A stretch of 64,000 nucleotides of DNA from Rhodeus uyekii (lineage: Eukaryota; Chordata; Actinopteri; Cypriniformes; Acheilognathidae). Below the pieces are notes generated by a model. That model searched no databases. It worked only from the letters and a program-made list of their open reading frames with translations, and was not told the DNA's origin. The stretch spans positions 2,176,001 to 2,240,000 of the forward strand of contig JAWRVZ010000048.1 in NCBI GenBank assembly GCA_037043235.1, written 5' to 3'. The translations under genes and the position numbers were made by a program. Of the stretch, positions 37,136 to 48,612 are shown in pieces (within the stretch, counting starts at the first letter, position 1; each line of letters begins with the position of its first letter).

Positions 37136-38229
37136 TGTATTTTTTTTTCTTCTAAAAAATTAATTACTATAACGGAAATTATAAAATTAGATGTTTCAAA
37201 ACTACAATAGTATCTCATTGATACTAAAATAACACTTATTCTAACATGATTTTGCAACAATACAGTATTGATTCTTGGGTAAAGAAGTCAAGCATCATCC
37301 CCTCCACACCCACTCCTGTTCACTTCACACTCTTCAGTCTGCAGCATCCAAGCAGATGTCAGACTGTATCCGGCCCACATATTTGCCAATTGAGCCCAGG
37401 TTGAGTAATCAAATCACCAATGACTGCTGCCTTGCATGTATAATGGGATTATCAGGATGCTCATGTGCGTTCACCTTGACTGCCCTGCTGAGTTGAGTTT
37501 GCACAAACCAATCAACCAAAATCTTTCGAAGCATGCTACTGTAGCTATATGTCCTTTTATTATTGGGTTTCAAATGTTGCATTGGAGCCCCAGGGAAACA
37601 TCAATCAATAGTGGGTTTTCATGGGAAAAGATTTTGTGTGCAGAGTATTGTGAAATATTATGGTTGTCGTGTGTGGCCCGTGCTATTTGGATATGAACAG
37701 ATATGTACTGTGAAATGAGTGAATAGGCACACTAATGAAATATTGATGGCGACCTAGCTGTGTGCTTGTTGCCATGTTTTACGAGTGTAAATTGTCCTTT
37801 ATAAAGTTTAGAAGTTGTGCTTAGGTTTAGCAACAGCTTTTCAATCGATAACAATCTCCAACTTACAAAGTGCTGTGAATAAACAACAAACTGATTGATA
37901 GCAACACAAATACACACACATTTAATATATAAAAAAATATATTTAATGCATATATTACAGTGACTGCTTTAATAGATTACACTGCCACATTCCACTGCTA
38001 AAGTAATTAATCCACTGGATCTTGAGACAAACTTTATCAACTGATTCATTTCATTCTGGAAATATTATTTACCATATTTATTATTTGCTTTACAAAATAG
38101 ATATGCTGTCTATATCTATCTGTCTATATCTCAATTCTATCCTTCCATCCATCCATCTATGAAAACCTTTCTAAAACAACGTCAATTTACATACGAGATG
38201 TTATGCTATAAGCATAAGGTATATATTTC
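37136..38229. other. Intergenic, nothing recognised
   Basis: Between the L2 fragment and the next LINE. The segment 37270-37700 is repeat-free, without a recognisable gene. Short pyrimidine tracts of the CTAT type occur at 38108-38160. Confidence 0.5.
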
Positions 38230-38239
38230 CAAGGTTGTC

Positions 38240-39054
38240 ATAGCCGGGGGGTGGCGGTGGGGATAAGCTCCCATTGCCTATAAAATGCCCCCTATGGCGT
38301 GCGTCTCATACAGCCTCTGACAACCAAGTCCAGCTCCTGGCCTGCTCGTGTGGCTTAATTTCCAAGCCCGGCGGAACTGCTTCTACTAACAGGAGAAGGG
38401 GCAAAGGCGGTTTACTGGCGCCTCAAAACCAGTCGCTTCGGACAGATGGGGTTCGTCAGCCCGGGAGGGCAACCCATCTAGGGGAAGGAAAACCCTGATT
38501 TCAAACCGCTGCTGCCTTGCAGGCTTACCCATCCATGGGAAAGGCTTCGGGAGTTAACCCTGAGGAAAAATCTGGAGTCGGAGTCCCAAAGGCGGTTGTT
38601 TGTCATCTATGATGTCCTTCCGGCAACTCCTGCAGCTAAGTCGGCTCCAAGCGTGGTGCTTGCACCCCCTTGGATCCAGTCGACAAAGCCGAGAGGGGGG
38701 CCTTGTTGTCTGGGCAGCGCAAGGCCTCCATACATCTAGCCCAGGCCTGCACTCTGGAGACGTAACTCCGGTCTCGCCTCATGGTGAGAGCACAAACAAG
38801 AAGACAGCAGTTTACGGGTTATAAGTCCCTGCTCAATTGGCGTAGAGCTGGACGCCACGGGTTGTCTTCAATGGTGGGAGGGATCATCGTAGTCCTACTG
38901 GTCAACTACCGCCCGCCTCAAGCTGGGCAGCCCCCGGCCAATAAGGTGTTGACCCGCCACGGCTTGCCTGCTTCAGTGGGTGCCTGGAGCTTAGAGCACA
39001 GCTCAACAAGCAGGCTGTCAACTACATGCACCAGGCAAACACTAAAATAAAAAG
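38240..39054 (+). other. LINE 5' untranslated region
   Basis: GC-rich leader before the ATG at 39055. It begins near a GGGGGGTGGCGGTGGGG run, contains several short frames of under 90 codons without motifs, and probably holds the internal promoter. No individual regulatory site can be defined. Confidence 0.6.
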
Positions 39055-41854
39055 ATGGAGTCTCCAGCACTTCGTATCGCAAGCTGGAATGTGCGTACCA
39101 TGCGCACTGGATTGTCAGATGACCTTCGGGAGATCAAAGACTTCCGCAAGACTGCAGATATAGATCGCGAGTTGGTTCCGGGTTGGTTCCGACCATGACT
39201 CTTGGCCAAGTGTGTTGGGTCACCATGGCATAGGGAAAATGAACGAAAATGGTCAACGATTACTCGAACTTTGCTGCTATCACGGCCTGTGTGTGACAAA
39301 CACCTTCTTTCAGAATAAGACATGTCACAAGGCGTCCTGGAGACATCCAAGATCAAATCATTGGCATCAACTGGATTTGATCATCACTAGGCATGCCTCT
39401 TTGAACGACGTCTGCAGCACCAGAGCTTGTCATAGCGCTGATTGCGATACTGACCACTCCCTAATTGCCTCAAAAGTAAAGTTACGTCCCAAGAGGCTAC
39501 ATCTCTCCAAAAGGAAATGCCAACCAAGAATCAACACCTGCCAGACCACTAACAAAGTCAAGAAACAGGAGTACATGGATCGATTGGGAGAGCTGCAAAG
39601 CTGCGTTCAAGAGCCGAATGTGGAAGACAGATGGAACTCAATCCAGAATATCATCTACAAAGCCGCTATCCTGACGTTTGGCAAAAAGGAGCAAAAGAAC
39701 ACCGACTGGTTCGAAGCTAATGCGGTGGTTCTAGAGCCAGTCATTGACGCTAAGAGAGAGGCGCTTATCAACTACAAACGCGACCCAAGTCATCAAAACC
39801 TTAAAAGTTGGAAGGCTGCACGAAAAAGTGCCCAGCAGACTGCTCGACGTTGCGCAAATGACTACTGGCTTCAGCTGGCAAATAGAATTCAACAAGCGTC
39901 AGATGTTGGTGATATAAGGAATATGTATGAAGGTATCAAACAAGCCACTGGAAAGTCTACAAAGAAGACTGCACCCTTAAAGTCAAAATCAGGTGAGACC
40001 ATTACTGACAGAGACAAACAAATGGAAAGGTGGATAGAACATTATCTGGAACTATACTCCAGAGAAAACAGTGTCACTCAGACAGCACTGGACGCCATTG
40101 AAGACTTGACAGTTCTGGAGGATCTGGACGTTGAACCAACCATGGACGAACTCAGCAAAGCCATTGATGCCTTAAAAAGCAGAAAAGCACCGGGTGAAGA
40201 TGGCATTCCACCAGAGATTATTAAATGTGGTAAGTTAGCTTTACTAGAGCCACTACACAAGCTCCTCTGTCTGTGTTGGAGAGAAGGCAAAGTTCCACAG
40301 GACATGCGTAATGCCAAAATTGTTACCCTGTACAAGAACAAGGGAGACCGCAGTGACTGCAACAACTACAGAGGCATCTCACTGCTGAACACTGTGGGTA
40401 AAGCCTTTGCCCGCGTGGTCCTGAATTGTCTCCAGATCCTCGCAAGCCGCGTATACCCCGAATCACAATGTGGCTTTAGATCAGAAAGATCCACGGTCGA
40501 CATGATCTTCTCCGTGCGGCAACTCCAGGAGAAGTGCAGAGAGCAGCGGATGCCATTGTACATCGCTTTCATCGATCTGACCAAAGCGTTTGACTTTGTA
40601 AGTAGGAACGGCCTGTTTCTACTACTGAGGAAGATTGGCTGCCCACCTCGGCTGCTCAACATCATAACTTCCTTTCATGATAACTCGCAAGGCGTGGTCA
40701 GCTACGATGGGAACACCTCAGAACCCTTCACAATCAAGAGTGGGGTCAAACAGGGGTGTGTTCTTGCGCCTACATTATTTGGCATATTTTTCTCGCTGCT
40801 GCTGAATTTTGCTTTTAAGGATTCTGGAGAAGGTGTCTACCTACACACCAGAAGTGACGGGAAGCTACTGAACATGGCACGACTGAAAGCAAAGACAAAG
40901 ATTCGCACTGTCCTCATCAGGGACATGTTGTTCGCTGACGATGCGGCCCTGGTGTCACATACGGAGGAACACCTTCAGCGGCTGATGGATCGCTTTGCTC
41001 TGGCATGCAAAGAATTTGGTTTGACCATCAGCATTAAGAAAACTAAGGTTATGGGCCAGGACATCCCTGTTCCGCCCTCAATTACTATCGACTGCGAGAT
41101 GCTGGAGGTCACTGACAAGTTCGTATACTTGGGCTCAGTCATTACCAGCGGCCCATCCCTTGACAGCGAGATCGACAAAAGGCTTGCTAAAGCGGCCAGC
41201 GTCATGGCCGGACTGAGCAAGCGTGTATGGTCCAACAATCAGCTTACGCAGAACACTAAATTCAAAGTATACCAAGCATGTGTTCTCAGCACCCTGTTAT
41301 ATGGCAATGAAGCCTGGACCACTTATGCCAGACAGGAGGATCGACTCGGGAGCTTTCATCTTCGTTGTCTCCGACGCATCCTTGGAATTACATGGCAAGA
41401 CAAAATCACTAACACTGCCGTGCTCCAACAAGCCAGCTCACTAAGCATGCATCTCCTTCTGTGCCAAAGACGTCTACGATGGCTGGGTCATGTGCATCGA
41501 ATGCAAGATGGTCGCATACCAAAGGACATCCTGTATGGCGAGCTGGCCATAGGGCACCGCCCCGTTGGTCGCCCGCAACTCCGCTTCAAGGATGTTTGCA
41601 AACGCGACCTCAAACTGACAGGCATCGACATTGACGAATGGGAACAGCTTGCCGATGATCGGAACGGCTGGCACCAGGCTGTTAACCAGGGCATCAGGAA
41701 GGGTGAAAAACATCGTAGTCAACAGCTGGAAACAAAAAGACAGAGAAGAAAGATGAGACAGCAAAAACAGGCCCTCGATCCTCCATCCAACTTCACATGC
41801 GGTCATTGCGGAAGAGATTGTCATTCCAGACGCTGTCTCCAAGGACGCGACTGA
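39055..41854 (+). pseudogene. LINE endonuclease-reverse transcriptase ORF, endonuclease deleted
   Basis: The ORF copies element RNA into DNA at nicked chromosomal sites. It starts at 39055 with SWNVRTMRTGLSDD, the first APE endonuclease block, but the frame then breaks: about 11 bp apart at 39171-39180 and 39182-39191 lies a direct repeat GTTGGTTCCG, and the middle of the endonuclease (the ETR and GDFN motifs) is missing. The other frame resumes with RVGSDHDSWPS and reaches the final DTDHSLI block. From 39212 to 41854 it is open for 880 codons. Within that stretch the reverse transcriptase shows KAPGEDGIPPEIIK (about residue 325), NNYRGISLLN, DLTKAFDFVSR and the catalytic FADD (574-577), then a RWLGHVHRMQDGR block. 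The final finger reads CGHCGRDCHSRRC and lacks the usual His-bearing segment. The polymerase part is well preserved; insertion ability is probably lost. Confidence 0.85.
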
Positions 41855-41939
41855 AGATCGTCCCAGAGTGCAACCATCATCTCTCGAGATGGACGGATGC
41901 CTACAAAAAAATATTATGAAATACAATATAATTTGTTTT

Positions 41940-42160
41940 TTTTTTTTTACATCATTACTCCACAGTCTTCAGTTGCATGATCCTTCAGAAATCCTTCTAG
42001 TATACAGTGTTTCTGGTCAAAAACATTTGTTATTATCAATGTTGAAAACATTAAAATTTTTGTGGAAACGGTTACATTTATTCAGGATTTTGTGGTGAAT
42101 AGAACATTCATAGAAATACATTTATTTGAAATACAAATAATTAACAATATATAACATTAT
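41940..42160 (+). repeat. Dispersed cyprinid repeat copy
   Basis: Starts with CATCATTACTCCACAGTCTT, then GCATGATCCTTCAGAAATCC, TTATTATCAATGTTGAAAAC, TTTTTGTGGAAACGGTTACA and GGATTTTGTGGTGAATAGAA, in the same order as the copy at 30600. It lies immediately after the LINE tail. Confidence 0.65.
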
Positions 42161-43744
42161 TAATAGAAATTATTAATGATGTCTCTGATAAAGTTAATGT
42201 TTTTTTTTTGTTAAATAAAACTATTTATTTCTAACTACAATATAAAGCATAGTATTGATCGCAAACTCAATTAATTAATTCATCACTATAAATGCTAGAC
42301 ATGTCAGTATTTATAGAAACTGTTTGACAGTAAATGTTATTTCTGTATCTGATGACGCAGGCACATACAGACTGATAGACAAGGGGGATTTGCAGGCAAT
42401 TGCACCCAAACACAGAAGGTCAACAGTAATTCCATGGCATATTTGTTGTCTCTAGAATCAGTGAAATGTGGTTTATATCAAATATATGAGAAGAAAAAAG
42501 ATATACACATGCAAGAGATGACCTTGGATCAGCATCCTTTATTGTTCCTGGAAAAAAAGAAAAAAGAAACAAAAACATTTCTATCAACCCATCACATCCC
42601 TGAGTCTAAAAGCACTGGCAACAGCTGACCAGAATATTGTTCCAAGAACAACAATTGTTGTTGATCCTTGGACATTCCCTGTATAAATCACAGTATGTGT
42701 GTGTGTGTGTGCAAATAGCATGGTTAAATAAACAAATATGTACACACAGACTTGAACAAATGTCATTCCATGGCATCCCCAGCTATGTTTGCATGACCCA
42801 TTGGGTCCAAAACTGGCATCTGAACTTGTTGAATTAATGTCTGCAACAGGCCAGCACATCTCTCATTCCAGTTTTTTTTTTTTTTTTTTAAACACCACCA
42901 AACAATGAATAATTTAAAAAGCTTCTCCATCACATCATGTTTTACAACACAAAAATTATATCTTGTCTTCAACCCCCCACACTTTACCTCATCGCCTCAG
43001 AGGAAACTATCTAAAAATATTCAGCACCAATGCATTAGTCAGGTATGAACAGAAGAAGGCAAAGCGCTGCATTATCCTGACAGTTGGCTTCATGAAACTG
43101 AATTCTATTGGCTTAAATGAAGGCTGGCAGCCTGATGTAACTGGAGGATTGGGAAACGTCAGGGAGTTTAACCGCCAGTCGCTGTCTTCTACCACACAGA
43201 TACAGACAGTGTTTCAGCATTTAAAATATCATATATGAAACCTCACATAACTGTATTGTTAGAAATATCCTTTCTACTCAGTTTAGCTCAAATGCATTTA
43301 ATTCAAATGTAGAAAATATGAAGATATGTTAAAATTATATTATATATGAAACATTTGTTTACAGGAAAAGGAGATAAATACAGAAACTAAACAGAATAAA
43401 CCGCAGATATTAAATCAACATTTTATTAGTTTATAATATCATTATTTATTGTAATTTAAGGTAAATGAAGACTTATTATTCGTAGCTTGTAAACTATGTA
43501 CACAGTTTCCAAACTACAAAGTCAAGTTAGCAGGAAAGCCTGAGTCTTTTTTAAACTCGAAATTAAACTCTTTTGTGTTCTCCTCACTTATCTAGCACAA
43601 AATCCACCCTAATCAGTCCATGGGGAGAAGGTCTCTCTCCTTGTTCCAGGTGTGCAGGGTGCTTACATTCATCTCTCTGCCAATCACTAGAATTTGAAAC
43701 AGGTGTTAGTCATTATTCACTTGACCTCATTATCAGCGCTCGTC
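42161..43744. other. Intergenic with short TG repeat
   Basis: AT-rich. A (TG)n run is at 42694-42711 and a T run at about 42872-42889. The last 180 bp (about 43565-43744) may be 3' flank or LTR of the gypsy element, but no LTR pair is seen. Confidence 0.5.
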
Positions 43745-44165
43745 CCCACACTCGTTACCTTGCTGCAGACTGCGCCTTACCATGCACCCCAGCTCCCGAC
43801 ACAATCTCCACAGAGAACCACCTCATTGTGTGGAGTTTTGCTTGGAGGTCCATGCCACACTGATTTTCACTATTGCTGTTTGAAGGCCCAAGCCTCTCTA
43901 ATGACATCGAGCACCCCACAGGGCTGATGATCACAGAGAAGCTCAACTGGAGAAACCCACCGGAGGCTTGTGGAACCTCCTGCACTGCAGACAACAGGGG
44001 CTTGAGCTACTTATCCCAATTTTTGCCATCCTCTTTTACGAATTTACGTACCATGAATTTCAAAGTGTGATTAAATAGTTCCACCAAACCATCTGTTTGT
44101 AGGTGATAGACACTAGTGAGAATTAATTTAATGCCCTAAAGTTCATGTAATGCGATGGTGCAGAC
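43745..44165 (-). pseudogene. Gypsy integrase fragment
   Basis: Minus-strand peptides LGIKLILTSVYHLQTDGLVE (about 44154-44095) and FNHTLKFMVRKFVKED match the end of the gypsy integrase catalytic core, where a PQTDGLVERFN-type block precedes the last acidic residue. A stop follows NWDK at about 44010, after which LKPLLSAVQEVPQASGGF continues the family pattern. The HHCC zinc finger and the first catalytic Asp are missing. Integrase joins element DNA to the host chromosome; this piece cannot. Confidence 0.78.
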
Positions 44166-44189
44166 CCGTTCTTGTGTGTATTTGAGCAT

Positions 44190-44500
44190 TTTCATCACGA
44201 GAATGCTCAAGGGGAAAGTCATTAACTCAGTCTAACACTCTATCAGTCTGTGAGGGTCCCATAAAAGGGTTCTCTCATTCCTAGCCCTATATCCAAAGAA
44301 GCATCTGAATGAAAAATCCCGAATAATTGTGAAAAAGCTGGCCAATCTTTTCCCAAAATTAACGGATGCCTAAGGTGGGGATTAACCAGCACATACACGC
44401 TGTGCTGTTTTCCCCAAAACATTCATACTGACGAGCGCTAAAGGATAATCCAACAAATCTTCACACATCCACCCCACACCTCACCTTAACTTTGCAGCTC
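44190..44500 (-). pseudogene. Gypsy protease/linker fragment
   Basis: The minus strand encodes VNPHLRHPLILGKDWPAF (about 44386-44333), the block between protease and reverse transcriptase in fish gypsy elements. Degraded KVRCGVDV-type sequence lies upstream toward 44480. The protease active-site DSG is not visible, probably lost near the MITE insertion. Confidence 0.65.
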
Positions 44501-44501
44501 G

Positions 44502-45074
44502 TATAGTAATCTCTCTCCTCTTCACGGTTCAAGTTTCGCTGCCTCAGTGCATCGCAGGATTTTACCAAAATATTAATTGAACATACAAATTAAAAAATAC
44601 CGCCATTGCGGAAAGCAGCATTGCTTCATCGTGATGCGAGAGAAACGGTTTCCCAGGATTCCAGACAAAGACAGAAACTCTCTCAGAGGCTTTGTACACA
44701 TACACGGGCACTCAGACTAGCCACGTGATTGGTTAACGGGGCGAGATCGACCAATGAGAGCACGAGTGGAGTGGATGACATTCATCATCATCTTCATCGA
44801 ACCGCACAGGTCTGTCAGCGGCGTCATTACTGGAGTCAACACAAGATATTTGTATCATATGAGAGAGAGAGAGTGTAAATTAAGGTTTTATAAGAGCATA
44901 AATATTAAGGTTTTATAATTAAATAGATTTCATTAAAATATATTTAAAGTAAACATTCTGGTACCAACACACACATATACGGAAATTCCTAGGCGGGAAA
45001 ATCCTACTTTGTGTATTTTCACCTATCGCGGGGTGTTCCAGTCCCCATTAACTGCTATAAACGAGGGATCACTG
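44502..45074 (-). mobile_element. MITE inserted in the gypsy remnant
   Basis: About 573 bp. On the minus strand the right end begins CAGTGATCCCTCGTTTATAG and includes an ACACCCCGCGATAGGTGAAA block. The left end, on the plus strand, begins TAGTAATCTCTCTCC and includes TTTCGCTGCCTCAGTGCATC with GCAGGATTTT. This matches a pogo/mariner-type MITE with CAGTRATCCCTCG termini. TA-like flanks are present on the left (TATAG) and diverged on the right. Its removal joins the gag and protease parts of the gypsy element in the expected order. Confidence 0.62.
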
Positions 45075-45075
45075 G

Positions 45076-45960
45076 ATACAATTTCTCCCGTTGCATCAGG
45101 CTTTAATAACAGCCTGTTTGATTGGGGGCAGAGGGAGTTGGGCACTAGTATCAATGTGTCCACCTCCATCACTGGACACCGTTCTGGAATAAGCTCGGGT
45201 CCCTGTATCTCCAGAAGGCTGGATTAGGTCTTCCTGCCACTCCAGCGGCAGAAGGATAGTCAAAAGTCTGGCAGAGAGAGTGAAGAGGTGAATGTGGAGC
45301 AGAGGTTCCAATGCTTTTTGACACACCCCTCGTGTCCCAGATCTAGCCCCCTGGGAAAAGAGAGAGATTAGTGAAGGGTTTGCCGACCCCAGGGCAAGGC
45401 ACCAGATGGTCTTCAGCCAGCTGGATGGCCTGAATCAGCAACTCTGGGCAGTTCTCTGAGGTAGCTGAGCAATGATCCACTCCAGTACCACCAGATTGAT
45501 CATTTCCTTCAACGTCATGTGTCACAGAGCTGTTGAACCATCATGAATGTTCGGCCGCTATCTCCCAGCTCCACTGATCAGAAGCGCTGACAAACTTGTT
45601 CAGATGAGTGACCAAATATGGCCTACTTGAGATTGTTACAGGCCAGGAGGTTCTCTACAGGTAGCTGTTGCGCTGCCACTTGTGCCTCTCCAGACAGTAC
45701 TGGGATCAAAACCGGCCACAAGGTGTGTGCCCACCCACATGCATCCGTTGTTTTTTTTCGAAAACCCTTACCAGAGGCATGTGGGCGATGCATCCAGGAC
45801 GACCTCACAGTCAAGCAAGCTCCCTTTGCTCTTGGATAAGCAGGCCGGCAGAGATCCTTCTGCTCTATACTGATGTCCATTACCGCCTGTTGCTGAGTTT
45901 GATGACTTGACTTGACAAAGTCAGCTAGTGGTATTGGTTGGGATCGCTGCATGATGGGTT
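45076..45960 (-). pseudogene. Gypsy gag remnant
   Basis: Minus-strand frames give PVLSGEAQVAAQQLPVENLL (near 45690-45640), then LGDSGRTFMMVQQLCDT after a stop, and PELLIQAIQLAEDHLVPCPG (near 45440-45380). These are the capsid-like blocks of fish Ty3/gypsy gag (LTGEAQ..ALSLP and AVALAEDHL types). Further on, about 45225-45177, a degraded zinc-knuckle region appears with FWRYRDPS where CWRCGDPG would be expected. Gag forms the particle that packages element RNA. Stops and shifts make it non-functional. Confidence 0.72.
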
Positions 45961-46115
45961 TTATAAGGTGTCAAGAAAATACACCAGAAATAATCCACAC
46001 AGAGGTTATCCTCTCACATCAAGCGCACAACACAAAATAATGAGTCCATGGGAAATATATATTAAATCTTCAAATATCAATCTTTAATATTTTACAGGAA
46101 TGAATTAGAAACAAA

Positions 46116-46148
<33 letters not shown>

Positions 46149-48056
46149 TCCTCACATTGTTCAAACAGAGGTTAAAAACCTTACAATGGTTGACACATTA
46201 GCTGTCTATTTTGCACCTTGAGTAATTCATCTCTGCCACCGGGTATGGAATCTTGCTCACTCCTGCTAAAAATGTCACGAAAGCTTGCAGAAAAAAAAGC
46301 AGTTTGTGGCAATTCTGTTGAGCATGAGCCATATAACTAAACTTATTATTAAACTTTTTCAAAAAAAAAAAAACACACAAGCGCAGTTAGCACATTTGCC
46401 TAAATCCCTGCCTGTTGAGAGGCTGTGTTTGAGGATTGGGGAGTCATTTCCTAATTGGTTGGCAATGCCAGTGTGAGCATGCGTCTCACCCTTGAGAGCC
46501 TGCGGGACTTTTCCAGCATGTATGAGTTTGTATTAAGCACCTCCACAGTCTGTAGCACTGCCAGCATTCGCAAGGCAATTGGAAGTTGGCCATTGCCATG
46601 GTGCTGAAAAGTTAGAAGAACCGACGCATAAAGCAGTAGATGTGCTCTGAGCACCTACGGAAAAAAAAAATAGTCTAGCTTGTCTCATGCATCAGTCAAC
46701 AGCACTTCACACTTTGTGCTCTGCAACACACCAGCCTCGTGAAATGTGGGTCACAAAGTAAAAAAAATTGATTTGATAATGTGAAACGGTTTGGGATGTT
46801 GGTCCCCATAAGGCATTTTAACTAGCTTAACAAGCAGGCCTAAACTAGTATTGAACTACAGGACAAAGAAAGTAGAAAAACCATATAGGCACAGGTTCAA
46901 GCAGACTGCAGTGATGCCAGCTGAGATAATTAGAATTAGCTCTTAAATGCGTGCACACGGGGGCTATGTTTAGGTGGATGGGTGGTCATGCGGTGTATGT
47001 ATGCATGTCTAGTAACAAATGCTAAAAGGAAACCGTTTACCTCACATCGTGAAGAAAAGACGCAGCATGAATGCAGCATTACAGACTCATTATATCCCAA
47101 GAGCCATGAAGTGGATAACAAATGACCTCTCGCATGGGCGATGTTTAATTTACAGTACATTTCGCCCTAATGTGTCTGCGAAATAAACAACTTCTGAATA
47201 AGCAAAACAACATAGAAAGTAAGCAGGTGGTTTAGGGATTTCATTTAATGAGCGCAGAGCTTTATAAAAAGTCAGAATCATACATATAGCTCCTCAAACG
47301 TGGCTCATCTTGAAAAAATCTGACTGCCAAGAAAAATCAGATTAGCCCTCCAAACTGTTCATGGCCTACACTACGCAAGAGTCTGAATATGATGTGTTCT
47401 TTTTGTCAATAGACACCTGGTTTAGAAGAGTTGATGATTAGTTCTACAGGAATTTCTTGCTGAACCATCGGTTTGATATTAAACCAGGTTTTCATCGTTA
47501 GTTCATGTTAAAAAATATACTTAGTTTGCCATGTCTTGATCGGACTTAAGTGATTTCGGTCTTTGTCGATTTCTTGTTCATTAGTCTGATGGTACCTGAA
47601 AACATTTTTACTTTTTTCTTACAGACAAGAATGTTGTCAACATGATCCCCATTCACATAGATCAATGTAAACGGTTAATAATGCTGTATTATTCATGCCA
47701 GGCCAGTAGTTGGCAATGTTATTTTAAAGAAACACTATTGGCCTATAGACTGAACACATAATACGCATGCGCATGACATCACCATTTTCACAAATTTATG
47801 TTTTTGTAGTTCACGCAGAGAGTTAGCAGTTTCATTTTCAAAAACGTGCATGTTGAGACACGTTTTCAGGCGCCCAAAACACTGTTGTGTAAATAAATGG
47901 ACAAAATGCATACACATTTTTATGACCTTCTGTGAAATTTGAGGGATATTTTGTGGAAATTCGAGGGGACAACGATTTGTAGAGTTGTCCGAAACCATAG
48001 TGGATGCTATGAAGTGCACTTATTCAATCCCACAATGCACTGCAATAATATTGCCG
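45961..48056. other. Intergenic; (CA)n and possible old repeat
   Basis: A (CA)n run is at 46124-46148. The interval 46380-46660 is repeat-free and balanced in composition. The stretch 47750-47990 (ACGCATGCGCATGACATCAC and following) looks like a decayed cyprinid interspersed repeat but shows no clear ends. No gene is seen. Confidence 0.45.
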
Positions 48057-48612
48057 GCAGCAATGTCACCATGTAGCCTAAGACTGGTTGTCCACTGAAG
48101 ATAAGCAGGGTCGAGGCTGGTTATTTCCTGGATGGGAGATTCCTGGGAAAAACTAGGTTACTGCTGGAAGAGGTGTTAGGAGGCCAGCAGGGGGTGCTCA
48201 CCCTGCGGTCTGTGTGGGTCCTAACGCCCCAGTATAGTGACGGGGACACTGTACAGTAACAAGGACCGTCCTTCGGATGAGACGTTGAACTGAGGTCCTG
48301 ACTCTCTGTGGTCATTAAAAAATCCCAGGATGTCTTTCGCAAGAGTAGGGGTGTAATACCGGCATCCTGGCCAAATTTGTCCATCATGGCTTCCTAACCA
48401 TTCCCATTCTCTGATTGGTTTCATCACTCTGTCTCCTCTCCACCAATAAGCTGGTGTGTGGTGAGCGTTCTGGCACAATATGGCTGCCGTCGCATCATCC
48501 AGGTGGATGCAGCACTCTATTGGCGGTTGAGGAGATTCACCCTTCCATGTAAAGCGCTTTGAGTGTCTATGATAAAGCGCTATATAAATGTAATGAATTA
48601 TTATTATTAATA
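48057..48612 (+). mobile_element. SINE3-type element (5S rRNA-derived), fuller copy
   Basis: Same structure as 18984-19495. The 5S-like head contains GAAGATAAGCAGGGTCGAGG and CCTGGATGGGAGATTCCTGG. The body holds the shared AGGAGGCCAGCAGGGGGTGC and TCCTTCGGATGAGACGTTGA blocks, plus a GCTGCCGTCGCATCATCCAG segment that is deleted in the other copy. The tail has AAAGCGCTATATAAAT at 48574-48589 and (TTA)n. The long minus-strand frame across it is accidental. Confidence 0.9.

Larger units (their letters stand above)
38230..41908 (+). mobile_element. Near full-length APE-type LINE (RTE-like), internally deleted
   Basis: A non-LTR retrotransposon of about 3.7 kb. A GC-rich 5' region (about 38240-39054) with many G/C runs precedes a single ORF carrying endonuclease, reverse transcriptase and a C-terminal zinc-finger-like motif. 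The 3' end is a short non-coding tail after the stop, closing with A7 at about 41905. GC content is clearly above the flanking AT-rich DNA, so boundaries are visible by composition. No clear target duplication was identified. Clade assignment (RTE-like) is tentative and rests on the single ORF, the FADD box and the RWLGHV block. Confidence 0.85.
43745..45960 (-). mobile_element. Ty3/gypsy retrotransposon remnant, collapsed and interrupted
   Basis: Read on the minus strand from 45960 the order is gag-like, zinc-knuckle-like, protease region, then integrase, as in Ty3/gypsy elements. Reverse transcriptase and RNase H are missing between about 44190 and 44170. An unrelated MITE occupies 44502-45074, splitting gag from the protease part. 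Multiple stops and indels mark it as old. No LTR pair is recognised. Confidence 0.75.

Noticed and set aside
38274..39050. Short plus-strand frames before the LINE ORF as an ORF1 protein
   Set aside because: Frames are under 90 codons, overlap in different phases, and show no coiled coil, RRM or zinc knuckle; they fit a GC-rich 5' untranslated region.
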